From RGIG4074 sp964459165 (lineage in GTDB: Bacteria; Bacillota; Clostridia; Christensenellales; Borkfalkiaceae): a stretch of DNA of 7,855 nt. The notes below the pieces were generated by a model. It was not told the origin of the DNA. It saw nothing but the letters and a program-made list of their open reading frames with translations, and did not search any database. Of this stretch, positions 1 through 5,324 are shown one piece after another. Within the stretch, counting starts at the first letter, position 1, and each line of letters opens with the position of its first letter. Where the stretch lies: assembly GCA_964459165.1 (NCBI GenBank), contig CAYWKM010000061.1, positions 1 through 7,855 of the forward strand, given 5' to 3'. The position numbers were made by a program, and so were the translations under genes.

Positions 1-7
1 GGCTCGA

Positions 8-29
8 CGGCGGGAAGACGCCGCTTTTT
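8..29 (+). terminator. Possible intrinsic terminator of an upstream plus-strand gene
   Basis: A 5-bp GC stem (CGGCG at 8-12 with CGCCG at 19-23, 6-nt loop) is followed on the plus strand by C and five T (24-29). This is the form of a short Rho-independent terminator. It would end a plus-strand gene lying before the window and converging on rsmI, and its T-run overlaps the rsmI stop codon. On the minus strand the same hairpin follows rsmI directly but has no T-run before the window edge. The stem is short, so confidence is moderate. Confidence 0.45.
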
Positions 30-831
30 ACAAATCGACGGTAAATTGATACAAATCGGATTTTGCCACGCCCAAGTCTTTGGCGGTACGCTTCAAAGCC
101 TCCTTTTTATCCAGCCCCTGATCCATATAATATCGGATATGCTCTCTTTCCCCGAGCGCGTTCAACGGGCTTTCCTTTTTTTCGGCTCCCTCGACGAGAA
201 GAACGTATTCCCCTCTCTTCTCTCCCGAAAGTCCCTCGGAGAGGAGGAAGGACACGCTCTCCTCGTGTATCTTCGTAATCTCTCTGACCGCCGCCGCCCT
301 GCGTTCGCCGAACACCTTATACAGGAGCGCAATGTCGTCGTCCACGTCCTGCGGGGCGGAATGAAAGCATAGCGTCGTGTCGAGATCCTTATATCTTTCG
401 AGTAATTTCTCTTTTTCGGAATTCTTGCCGTATAAAAAACCGATAAAGGTAAATCTATCGGCGGGGAGAGCGGAGAGGACGAGCGCGGAGAGGAACGCGC
501 ACGCCCCCGGAACGACGGTATACGCTTCGCCCGCCTCTTTGAGCAGACGGCAAACGGTATTCCCCGGGTCGGAGACGACGGGCATACCCGCGTCGGAAAC
601 GACGGCGATATTTTTCCCCTCGCGGCTCATCCCGATCATTTTAGAAGCCGCCTCGCGCTCGTTGAATTTATGGCAGGAAAAGAGGGGCTTCTTGATTTCA
701 TATGCGCTGAGAAGCTTGATCGTATGGCGGGTGTCCTCGCAAAAGACGACGTCCGCCCCCCTCAGCGTTTCCAGCGCGCGGAGGGTGATATCCTTTAAAT
801 TCCCGATGGGAGTCGCTACAAAACTGATCAT
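28..831 (-). CDS. rsmI: 16S rRNA (cytidine1402-2'-O)-methyltransferase RsmI
   Basis: This SAM-dependent class III (tetrapyrrole-methylase fold) enzyme 2'-O-methylates C1402 in the 16S rRNA decoding centre in the cytoplasm. The 267-residue length is close to that of the family. Visible family blocks are FVATPIGNLKDIT at residues 4-16, CEDTR at 31-35, VSDAGMPVVSDPG at 78-90, VPGACA at 107-112 and REITKIHEE at 183-191. A C-terminal helical module at 226-262 (EH..YYMDQGLDKKEALK) is typical of Firmicutes RsmI. The ATG at 831 has an AGAGG ribosome site 5 nt upstream and starts directly at the first core motif. Two usually conserved spots differ: GFLPRK reads GFLYGK (131-136), and the YESPHR segment reads HSAPQD (157-162). 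The gene lies 61 nt after the NPPY methyltransferase gene on the same strand, probably co-transcribed. In Bacillus subtilis yazA sits between the two; it is absent here. Confidence 0.95.
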   Translation of the reverse strand: MISFVATPIGNLKDITLRALETLRGADVVFCEDTRHTIKLLSAYEIKKPLFSCHKFNEREAASKMIGMSREGKNIAVVSDAGMPVVSDPGNTVCRLLKEAGEAYTVVPGACAFLSALVLSALPADRFTFIGFLYGKNSEKEKLLERYKDLDTTLCFHSAPQDVDDDIALLYKVFGERRAAAVREITKIHEESVSFLLSEGLSGEKRGEYVLLVEGAEKKESPLNALGEREHIRYYMDQGLDKKEALKRTAKDLGVAKSDLYQFTVDL

Positions 832-892
832 AAAAACCTCTTGTTCGCCCGATTTTTTCGTTTTTTGCGCCCGACAAGCGCAGAATCGGACG

Positions 893-1573
893 TCATCCGT
901 TTATTAAAGTCGGCAGTACGTCCACGCCCTCTTTGCCGCCCTTGGTCCCTTCCGCCAAGAAAAGATAGGGCTTGCTCTCGGGCGAGCCGGACACGAATTG
1001 CAGCCGTTTGGGCTCGATCCCCCGCTGTTTCATGACGAAGAGCGTTTCGGCGACGCGATCGGCGCGGTTGACGAGGGCGAGCCGTCCGCCGAATTTCAGC
1101 CTGCGGTACGCGCTCTCGACGATCTCTTTCAGCGTAACCGTGATTTCCTTTCGGCACACCGCCTTTTTATAATCGGCGTTCTCGAAGCCGCCCTCGCCCT
1201 TCTCATAGGGAGGGTTGCACAGAATCAGAGAAAATTTATCGTCGTATTCCCGCGGAATCTCCTGAATTTTACAGTTTACCGCGGTGAAATTTTTAAGACC
1301 GTTCAAGCTTATGCTTTTCAGCGACGTCCGATAGAGCTCCTCCTGCATCTCAAAGAGGGTTACGGACGAAATCTGCTGATTCAACGCCCAAAAATGAATG
1401 CCGACCACGCCGCTCCCCGAGCAAAAATCCGCGACGACGTCCTTATTCTTTCCCTTCGCGAATCGGGAGAGCAGGACGGAATCGGAAGTAAATCGGTACA
1501 GGGAGACGTTCTGCACGATTTTTAAGTTGTCGACGAGAAGATCCTCCGCCCTCTCGTTTTCGTCGAGAAGCAA
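893..1573 (-). CDS. trmN6: tRNA1(Val) (adenine37-N6)-methyltransferase-like protein (TrmN6/YabB family)
   Basis: This is a class I Rossmann-fold SAM-dependent N6-adenine methyltransferase. Relatives (YfiC in E. coli, YabB in Bacillus) modify A37 of tRNA1(Val). With the start chosen here the protein is 226 residues. The N-terminus (LLDENERAEDLLVDNLKIVQN) resembles YabB, the SAM-binding loop is FCSGSGVVGI at about 50-59, an acidic motif II is FEMQEE at about 74-79, and the catalytic NPPY is at 120-123. The substrate is inferred from family and context. The start is TTG at 1573, with AAGGAGGA at 1581-1588 and a 7-nt spacer. A longer reading from TTG at 1606 would add 11 residues but begins inside a terminator T-run and has no ribosome site. 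No promoter is obvious after that terminator, so expression may depend on readthrough from the ferredoxin promoter. The gene precedes rsmI, an order conserved in Firmicutes. Confidence 0.85.
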   Translation of the reverse strand: MLLDENERAEDLLVDNLKIVQNVSLYRFTSDSVLLSRFAKGKNKDVVADFCSGSGVVGIHFWALNQQISSVTLFEMQEELYRTSLKSISLNGLKNFTAVNCKIQEIPREYDDKFSLILCNPPYEKGEGGFENADYKKAVCRKEITVTLKEIVESAYRRLKFGGRLALVNRADRVAETLFVMKQRGIEPKRLQFVSGSPESKPYLFLAEGTKGGKEGVDVLPTLING

Positions 1574-1588
1574 ATTCGTTTCCTCCTT
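1574..1588 (-). promoter_or_regulatory. Ribosome binding site that fixes the trmN6 start
   Basis: On the minus strand AAGGAGGA (1588-1581) is a near-complete anti-16S match, followed by a 7-nt spacer and TTG at 1573-1571. It decides for this TTG over the in-frame TTG at 1606. Just before it lies a small foldback, CCGC-AAAA-GCGG (about 1591-1602), which may leave the ribosome site exposed. Confidence 0.8.
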
Positions 1589-1604
1589 ACCCGCTTTTGC
1601 GGAC

Positions 1605-1638
1605 AAAAAATAAAAGCACAGAATAACGCTGTGCCTTT
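1605..1638 (-). terminator. Intrinsic terminator after the ferredoxin gene
   Basis: Read on the minus strand, AAAGGCACAG (1638-1629) pairs with CTGTGCTTTT (1621-1612) around a 7-nt loop, giving a stem of about 10 bp with one G-U pair. It is followed by a T-rich tract to 1605 (TTTT-A-TTTTTT). It lies 18 nt past the ferredoxin stop and before the trmN6 ribosome site, so it should end or attenuate the ferredoxin transcript. The plus-strand reading lacks a clean T-run. Confidence 0.8.
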
Positions 1639-1655
1639 ATCCCTTTCATTCTTTC

Positions 1656-1826
1656 TTACTCAGCCTGAATCGCGCCGACGGGGCAACCGTCTTCGCAAGC
1701 GCCGCAATCGACGCAAGTATCCGCGTCAACCTCGTAATGGGTCTCCCCCATGGAAATTGCTCCCACGGGGCAAGTATCGGCGCAAGCGCCGCAAGCTACG
1801 CATTCCTCAGAAATCTTGTGAGCCAT
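1656..1826 (-). CDS. 2[4Fe-4S] clostridial-type ferredoxin
   Basis: This short cytoplasmic electron carrier has 56 residues, the usual size for clostridial ferredoxins of about 55. It carries two complete cluster motifs of the form CxxCxxCxxxCP: Cys9, 12, 15, 19 with Pro20, and Cys38, 41, 44, 48 with Pro49. Each Cys-Pro is followed by VGAI, reflecting the internal duplication of this family. The N-terminus MAHKISEEC resembles that of classical ferredoxins such as the one from Clostridium pasteurianum. Such proteins pass low-potential electrons between enzymes like pyruvate:ferredoxin oxidoreductase and hydrogenase; the partner here is unknown. The ATG at 1826 has GGGAGG at 1835-1840 with 8-nt spacing. 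The gene has its own promoter and terminator and so looks monocistronic, with possible leakage into trmN6-rsmI. Confidence 0.95.
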   Translation of the reverse strand: MAHKISEECVACGACADTCPVGAISMGETHYEVDADTCVDCGACEDGCPVGAIQAE

Positions 1827-1856
1827 AATGGAAACCTCCCGAAAATTATTAGTATG

Positions 1857-1885
1857 ATAATACCATTAACCGAGAAAAAAGTCAA
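1857..1885 (-). promoter_or_regulatory. Sigma-A-type promoter of the ferredoxin gene
   Basis: On the minus strand, TTGACT (1885-1880) and TATTAT (1862-1857) are separated by exactly 17 nt, each 5/6 to consensus. The expected start near 1850 gives a leader of about 24 nt containing the GGGAGG ribosome site. It is divergent from the PIG-L promoter, with an AT-rich stretch (1886-1937) between them. Confidence 0.8.
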
Positions 1886-1937
1886 GATGTTTTTTTAATA
1901 TTTTTGCTTTTCGTTCCATAAAGTTGCCCTCCGTTGA

Positions 1938-1967
1938 TTGCCATCGGACAAACCGTTGTGATATAAT
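1938..1967 (+). promoter_or_regulatory. Promoter of the PIG-L gene, predicted leaderless
   Basis: TTGCCA (1938-1943) and a perfect TATAAT (1962-1967) are separated by 18 nt, with TGA before the -10 (extended -10, TGn). The ATG begins at 1974, 6 nt after the -10, so the expected transcription start is the A of the ATG. No Shine-Dalgarno sequence is present: the bases before the ATG are AAAAGA. Confidence 0.75.
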
Positions 1968-1973
1968 AAAAGA

Positions 1974-3932
1974 ATGAAAAAGCTTTCGATAAAAAATCAT
2001 AAATTAAAAATCCTTCTCCGCGCGGCGAGCGGAATCCTCATCTTTGCCGCCCTCGCGCTCACGTCGATGTTCTTTATTCGTTTAGACGTGGCGAAGGCCG
2101 AAGCGATCTCGCTCGCTTGCGCCTTTTTAGCCGCCGCGATCGTGAGCGTCCTGCTCGTCGTTCTCTTAAAGAAAAACGTGCGTTACGTCTGCTACGTCGT
2201 CTGCGGCGTATTCCTCCTCTTTTGCCTGTTTTTGGGAATCGGTCCGGTCGTCGCGCTGAATTTGACGGACACCGCTTACGACGCCCCCGACGTGCAAAGG
2301 AATATCTTTCAGGACAAAAAGGTTTTGGTCGTCGTTCCGCACCAGGACGACGATCTCAATCTGATGGCGGGCGTGACCGAACAATATATCGCGGGCGGAA
2401 GTCAGGTAAAGATCGTGTTTACGACGCACGGCGATTATTACGACCTTGCCGCGACGAGAATTCAGGAAGCCCTCGCCGTCGCCTCCTTTTACGGAATTCC
2501 CTCTTCCGACGTTATCTTTATGGGCTATGGCGACGATTGGGACACCCCCTACGGACATATATACAACGCGCCCGGGGACGAAGTGGTGACCTCGCACAAC
2601 CAAAGAACGGCGACTTACGCCGCAGGCGGCGTAGCGCCTTACCGCTACGAGGATTACACGAGGAACAATTATCTGCATTCGCTTGAAGATATCATCGCCG
2701 AATATATGCCCGACACGATTTTCGCCGTCGATTACGATTTTCACGCCGACCACAAGGCGACTTCCCTGTTCTTCGAGGAAGCCCTCGGCAACGTTTTAAA
2801 AGAGAACGCGGGATATCATCCCGACGTGTTCAAAGGCTTTTGCTACTCTACGGCATGGTACGCCGAAAAAGATTTCTACGCGGACAACGTTCCCTCCACC
2901 ATATGCACGGCGAATTCCAACGGATATATGAAGGAGGTCAACTATTACGAATGGAACGATCGCGTGCGCTTCCCCGTGAGCGCGAAATCCCTCGCCTACA
3001 CGCTGAAAGGAAGCTCGACGTATTACGCGTACAGCTTGCAGGTTTCGCAGAACGCGGCGTACCAGGCGAGCGGGGTCGTCAATTCGGATAAGGTCTATTT
3101 CAGAAGAGATACGTCCAGCCTTTTATACGACGCTTCGTTTGCCGTAAGCTCCAACTCGGAGAACGCGTATAAGCTCAACGATTTCAAGATCGTAGACGAT
3201 AACAACGTTTCCAACGCGCAAAACCGTCTGCCCTGCGACGGGGCTTGGACGCCCTCCTCCGACGACAAGGAAAAGACGGTGACCGTAACCCTCTCCTCCC
3301 CCCAATATCTCAGCGTCATCCGTCTGTACGATACGGTGTCGCTGAACAGCCTCGTTTACGACGCAATCGTCACCTTCGACGACGGGACTTCCGTTCAAAC
3401 GGGAGAGCTGCACAACAACGGCAAGGGAACGGACGTCGTTTTTGAAAAGAAGCTCGTCTCTTCGTTCACGGTAAAAATCCTCGGCGCGACGGGTGAAAAT
3501 TACGGACTTTCCGAAATAGAAGCGTACGAAGAGCTTCCTAACTACTCTGCGGACAAATACGTCAAACTCATGGACGACGAGCAGAATTTCGCCTACGAAT
3601 ACACCATGACGACAAAGACGCAGGCGTTTGAACTGTACGGATACCTCGCCGACGCCTCTCTTGAAAATTATGAAATTACTACGTCGGGGAAGATTACCGC
3701 GGAAATCAAAGACAATCAAATCGTCGTCTCCTGCAAGGCGGGCGCGCGCGGCACGCTGACCGTGAGAAGCAAGACGGACGAAGGCGTGTACGACAGCATC
3801 GTCGTTTCCCGACCGAATCTCTTTGCGCTCGCCGGACGGCGGCTCGCGCAAAAATTCTTGACGACGTTGAACTTCGACACCGTGACGACCTACTACCGCG
3901 ATTTATACAACCATATTATAGAAGTGTTGTAA
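1974..3932 (+). CDS. Membrane-anchored PIG-L (LmbE-like) deacetylase with F5/8C-like and Ig-like C-terminal domains
   Basis: This 652-residue protein belongs to the PIG-L/LmbE family of zinc-dependent de-N-acetylases acting on N-acetyl-sugar conjugates. A basic N-terminus (MKKLSIKNHKLK) is followed by three hydrophobic segments at about 14-36, 43-66 and 70-96. Positive charges at the start and at 66-70 put the catalytic part outside the cell. The PIG-L core spans about 115-330: the zinc/base motif PHQDDD is at 122-127 (His123, Asp125 as putative base, Asp126 as ligand) and HADH at 257-260 supplies the other histidines. Residues about 385-519 resemble an F5/8 type C (discoidin) carbohydrate-binding domain ending in GLSEIEAYEE, and about 525-612 looks like an Ig-like beta domain. 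The last 40 residues are probably helical. The substrate is not evident; a surface glycan is inferred. The next Met (residue 32) lies inside the first TM segment, so ATG 1974 is the start although it lacks a ribosome site. A strong terminator follows at 4039. Confidence 0.85.
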   Translation: MKKLSIKNHKLKILLRAASGILIFAALALTSMFFIRLDVAKAEAISLACAFLAAAIVSVLLVVLLKKNVRYVCYVVCGVFLLFCLFLGIGPVVALNLTDTAYDAPDVQRNIFQDKKVLVVVPHQDDDLNLMAGVTEQYIAGGSQVKIVFTTHGDYYDLAATRIQEALAVASFYGIPSSDVIFMGYGDDWDTPYGHIYNAPGDEVVTSHNQRTATYAAGGVAPYRYEDYTRNNYLHSLEDIIAEYMPDTIFAVDYDFHADHKATSLFFEEALGNVLKENAGYHPDVFKGFCYSTAWYAEKDFYADNVPSTICTANSNGYMKEVNYYEWNDRVRFPVSAKSLAYTLKGSSTYYAYSLQVSQNAAYQASGVVNSDKVYFRRDTSSLLYDASFAVSSNSENAYKLNDFKIVDDNNVSNAQNRLPCDGAWTPSSDDKEKTVTVTLSSPQYLSVIRLYDTVSLNSLVYDAIVTFDDGTSVQTGELHNNGKGTDVVFEKKLVSSFTVKILGATGENYGLSEIEAYEELPNYSADKYVKLMDDEQNFAYEYTMTTKTQAFELYGYLADASLENYEITTSGKITAEIKDNQIVVSCKAGARGTLTVRSKTDEGVYDSIVVSRPNLFALAGRRLAQKFLTTLNFDTVTTYYRDLYNHIIEVL

Positions 3933-3971
3933 TATCGCAGACGGAGCGCGGCGAAGCCCTGCGAAGTCTGC
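3933..3971 (+). repeat. Intergenic foldback repeat, copy 1
   Basis: It begins right after the PIG-L stop codon. It matches the reverse complement of 6951-6989 at 34 of 39 positions, including 20 identical bases in a row (3939-3958). The outer ends GCAGAC (3937-3942) and GTCTGC (3966-3971) are complementary, and an inner GGC-GAA-GCC hairpin (3950-3958) could form inside, giving a bulged stem-loop. No coding role is seen. It resembles a REP-like dispersed palindrome, but only two copies are visible here. Confidence 0.65.
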
Positions 3972-4038
3972 ATCTTTCCATCAACGCTAAATCGCGCGCT
4001 TTCTTTTGCCGACGCGACAGTATCCTTTATCCAAATAT

Positions 4039-4068
4039 TTCCTCCGCTTCCAAAGCGGAGGAATTTTT
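4039..4068 (+). terminator. Strong intrinsic terminator after the PIG-L gene
   Basis: An 11-bp perfect stem (TTCCTCCGCTT at 4039-4049 with AAGCGGAGGAA at 4053-4063) with a 3-nt loop is followed by five T (4064-4068). It separates the PIG-L transcript from the NlpC/P60 gene, which therefore needs its own promoter. Confidence 0.9.
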
Positions 4069-4123
4069 ACGCCTGAACGGGGAAGAATTTCCTATTTTTT
4101 CCTGTATTGGAATTTTCTTTGCC

Positions 4124-4152
4124 TTGAAAAAAGCTTTTGTTTCCTGTAAACT
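4124..4152 (+). promoter_or_regulatory. Candidate promoter of the NlpC/P60 lipoprotein gene
   Basis: TTGAAA (4124-4129) and TAAACT (4147-4152) are separated by 17 nt; the -10 is only 4/6 to consensus. The start near 4159 would give a leader of about 28 nt holding GAGAGG (4172-4177), 9 nt before the ATG at 4187. Confidence 0.5.
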
Positions 4153-4186
4153 ATCGGTATTCCCAAAAAATGAGAGGTTATCCATT

Positions 4187-5293
4187 ATGAAACAAAAAAT
4201 ACTGCCCTTTATCCTGATTGCCTGTCTTTTCCTTTCCGCCGCCCCCTTTGCGGCGTGTTCGAAAAACGAAGGATCCGCCGAAACGCAACCGCCCGCCTTT
4301 GAAGAATCGATCGAAAACGAATCGACAAGCGAATCGGAAGCGGAAGGCGAGGCGGGCTCCGAGGAAAATCCGTCCGAAGGGGAGTCCGAAGAGACGATTC
4401 CCGAAGAATCCGATCCGGAGGAGACGATTCCCGAAGAGTCCGATCCGGAGGAGAGCGAAAATCTCCCCGACGAGAGCGANNNNNNNNNNNNNNNNNNNNN
4501 NNNNNNNNNNNNNNNNNNNNNNNNNNNNNNNNNNNNNNNNNNNNNNNNNNNNNNNNNNNNNNNNNNNNNNNNNNNNNNNTCCGATCCGGAGGAGAGCGAA
4601 AATCTCCCCGACGAGAGCGAGGAAACGAAGGGAGAAGAGGAGGAAAAGGACGACGGCGTCCGTTACATAGCGATTCAATATACGGGATTGAACATCCGAA
4701 CGGGTCCGTCCACTTCGTACCCGTCGCTCGGAACCTTGGAAAAAGATACCTTTTTCGCTTACTTAGGGACGGAAAACGGGTGGTATAAGACCTATTACAA
4801 AGGGCAAATCGCCTACGTCTCCTCCTCCTCGGAATACGCCGCCGTCGTCTCCATGGAAAGCTCTTCTTCCTCCGCAGTTGAAAGGGTCGTCGAAGAGGGG
4901 ACGAAATGGATCGGCACGAAGTACGTCTACGGGGCGACCCGTCTGCACGACGGAAACGGAAACCTGTTGAAAAACTTTACGACGACCGCGTTCGACTGCT
5001 CCTCCCTCATACAATACCTCTTTTACTACGGCGCGAACGTCCTTCTCCAAGTGACGACGAGAACGCAGGTCGTTCAAGGCGCGCACGTGGAGAAGGAGGA
5101 TCTAAAACGGGGCGATTGCATTTACTTTACCAATTCTTCCCGCTCTACTCTGACGGGGATCGAACGGGTGGGACACGTGGCCTTATACTTGGGCGACAAT
5201 TACATTCTGCACACGGCTTCCGACTATTGCAAGATCGAAAAGATGACGACGGCGCGCTGGAATAATTACATCGAAGCGAGAAGATTCGTTTGA
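4187..5293 (+). CDS. Lipoprotein with acidic repeat linker, SH3b and NlpC/P60 peptidase domains (contains assembly gap)
   Basis: This is a predicted secreted, lipid-anchored cell-wall hydrolase; NlpC/P60 enzymes cleave peptide bonds of the peptidoglycan stem. MKQK plus a hydrophobic stretch ends in SAAPFAAC, a lipobox-like site with Cys24. A Glu/Ser/Pro-rich linker (about 28-157) holds 10-residue repeats and the 100-N gap. An SH3b domain is at about 158-222 (LNIRTGPSTSYPSLGTL). The NlpC/P60 domain is at about 230-368, with Cys271 in FDCSSL, His330 in VGHVALYLG and His342 in ILHTAS as the likely triad. Residue numbers count the gap as about 34 residues, so the true length is unknown; joining the identical flanks would give 321. 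ATG 4187 is chosen for its signal peptide and GAGAGG site; an in-frame TTG at 4124 is part of the candidate -35. The stop overlaps the -35 of the PHP gene. An unusually long segment separates YVYGA (246-250) from FDCSS. Confidence 0.88.
   Translation: MKQKILPFILIACLFLSAAPFAACSKNEGSAETQPPAFEESIENESTSESEAEGEAGSEENPSEGESEETIPEESDPEETIPEESDPEESENLPDESXXXXXXXXXXXXXXXXXXXXXXXXXXXXXXXXXXSDPEESENLPDESEETKGEEEEKDDGVRYIAIQYTGLNIRTGPSTSYPSLGTLEKDTFFAYLGTENGWYKTYYKGQIAYVSSSSEYAAVVSMESSSSSAVERVVEEGTKWIGTKYVYGATRLHDGNGNLLKNFTTTAFDCSSLIQYLFYYGANVLLQVTTRTQVVQGAHVEKEDLKRGDCIYFTNSSRSTLTGIERVGHVALYLGDNYILHTASDYCKIEKMTTARWNNYIEARRFV
4391..4621 (+). repeat. 30-bp tandem repeats coding the acidic linker, broken by the N gap
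   Basis: Two near-identical 30-bp units (4391-4420 and 4421-4450, one base different) each encode ETIPEESDPE. A diverged third unit encodes ESENLPDESE (4451-4480). After the gap the end of an ETIPEESDPE unit (SDPE) and ESENLPDESE appear again (4580-4621). The linker is a flexible acidic spacer between lipid anchor and enzyme domains. Such repeats vary in copy number and break short-read assemblies. Confidence 0.85.
4480..4579. other. Assembly gap of exactly 100 N
   Basis: The run is 100 N, a common placeholder for a gap of unknown size. The 41 bases before it (4439-4479) are identical to the 41 bases after it (4580-4620). Both copies start at the same codon position, so the reading frame holds whether they are merged or further whole units are present. 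Confidence 0.95.
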
Positions 5294-5318
5294 TTTTTCT
5301 TTTTCGCCATGCTATAAT
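5290..5318 (+). promoter_or_regulatory. Promoter of the PHP gene, predicted leaderless
   Basis: TTGATT (5290-5295, over the stop codon of the preceding gene) and a perfect TATAAT (5313-5318) are separated by 17 nt, with TGC before the -10 (extended -10). The ATG at 5325 lies 6 nt after the -10, at the expected transcription start. No ribosome site is present; GAGAGC directly abuts the ATG. Readthrough from the NlpC/P60 gene, 31 nt upstream, is also possible. Confidence 0.7.
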
Positions 5319-5324
5319 GAGAGC

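Noticed and set aside
828..1157. Minus-strand frame of 109 codons overlapping the end of the methyltransferase gene, in the place of yazA
   Set aside because: It is Arg-rich, shows no GIY-YIG motif and overlaps the conserved C-terminus of the methyltransferase.
1574..1606. Longer N-terminus of the NPPY methyltransferase from TTG 1606
   Set aside because: The codon lies inside the terminator T-run without a ribosome site, and AAGGAGGA would be coding sequence directly before the better TTG at 1573.
2117..2686. Arg-rich plus-strand frame inside the PIG-L gene
   Set aside because: It overlaps the TM helices and the PHQDDD-containing domain in another frame; its composition is that of a frame shadow.
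3123..3851. Long minus-strand open frame opposite the PIG-L gene
   Set aside because: It is antisense to a gene with clear domains, has an Arg/Val-rich composition typical of frame shadows and no recognisable motif.
4124..4186. Longer N-terminus of the NlpC/P60 lipoprotein from TTG 4124
   Set aside because: That TTG forms the candidate -35 box, and the extension would put 21 polar residues before a clear signal peptide. ATG 4187 has GAGAGG 9 nt upstream.
4391..4621. Repeats in the linker as a possible CRISPR array
   Set aside because: Units are contiguous, in frame and coding; there are no spacers.
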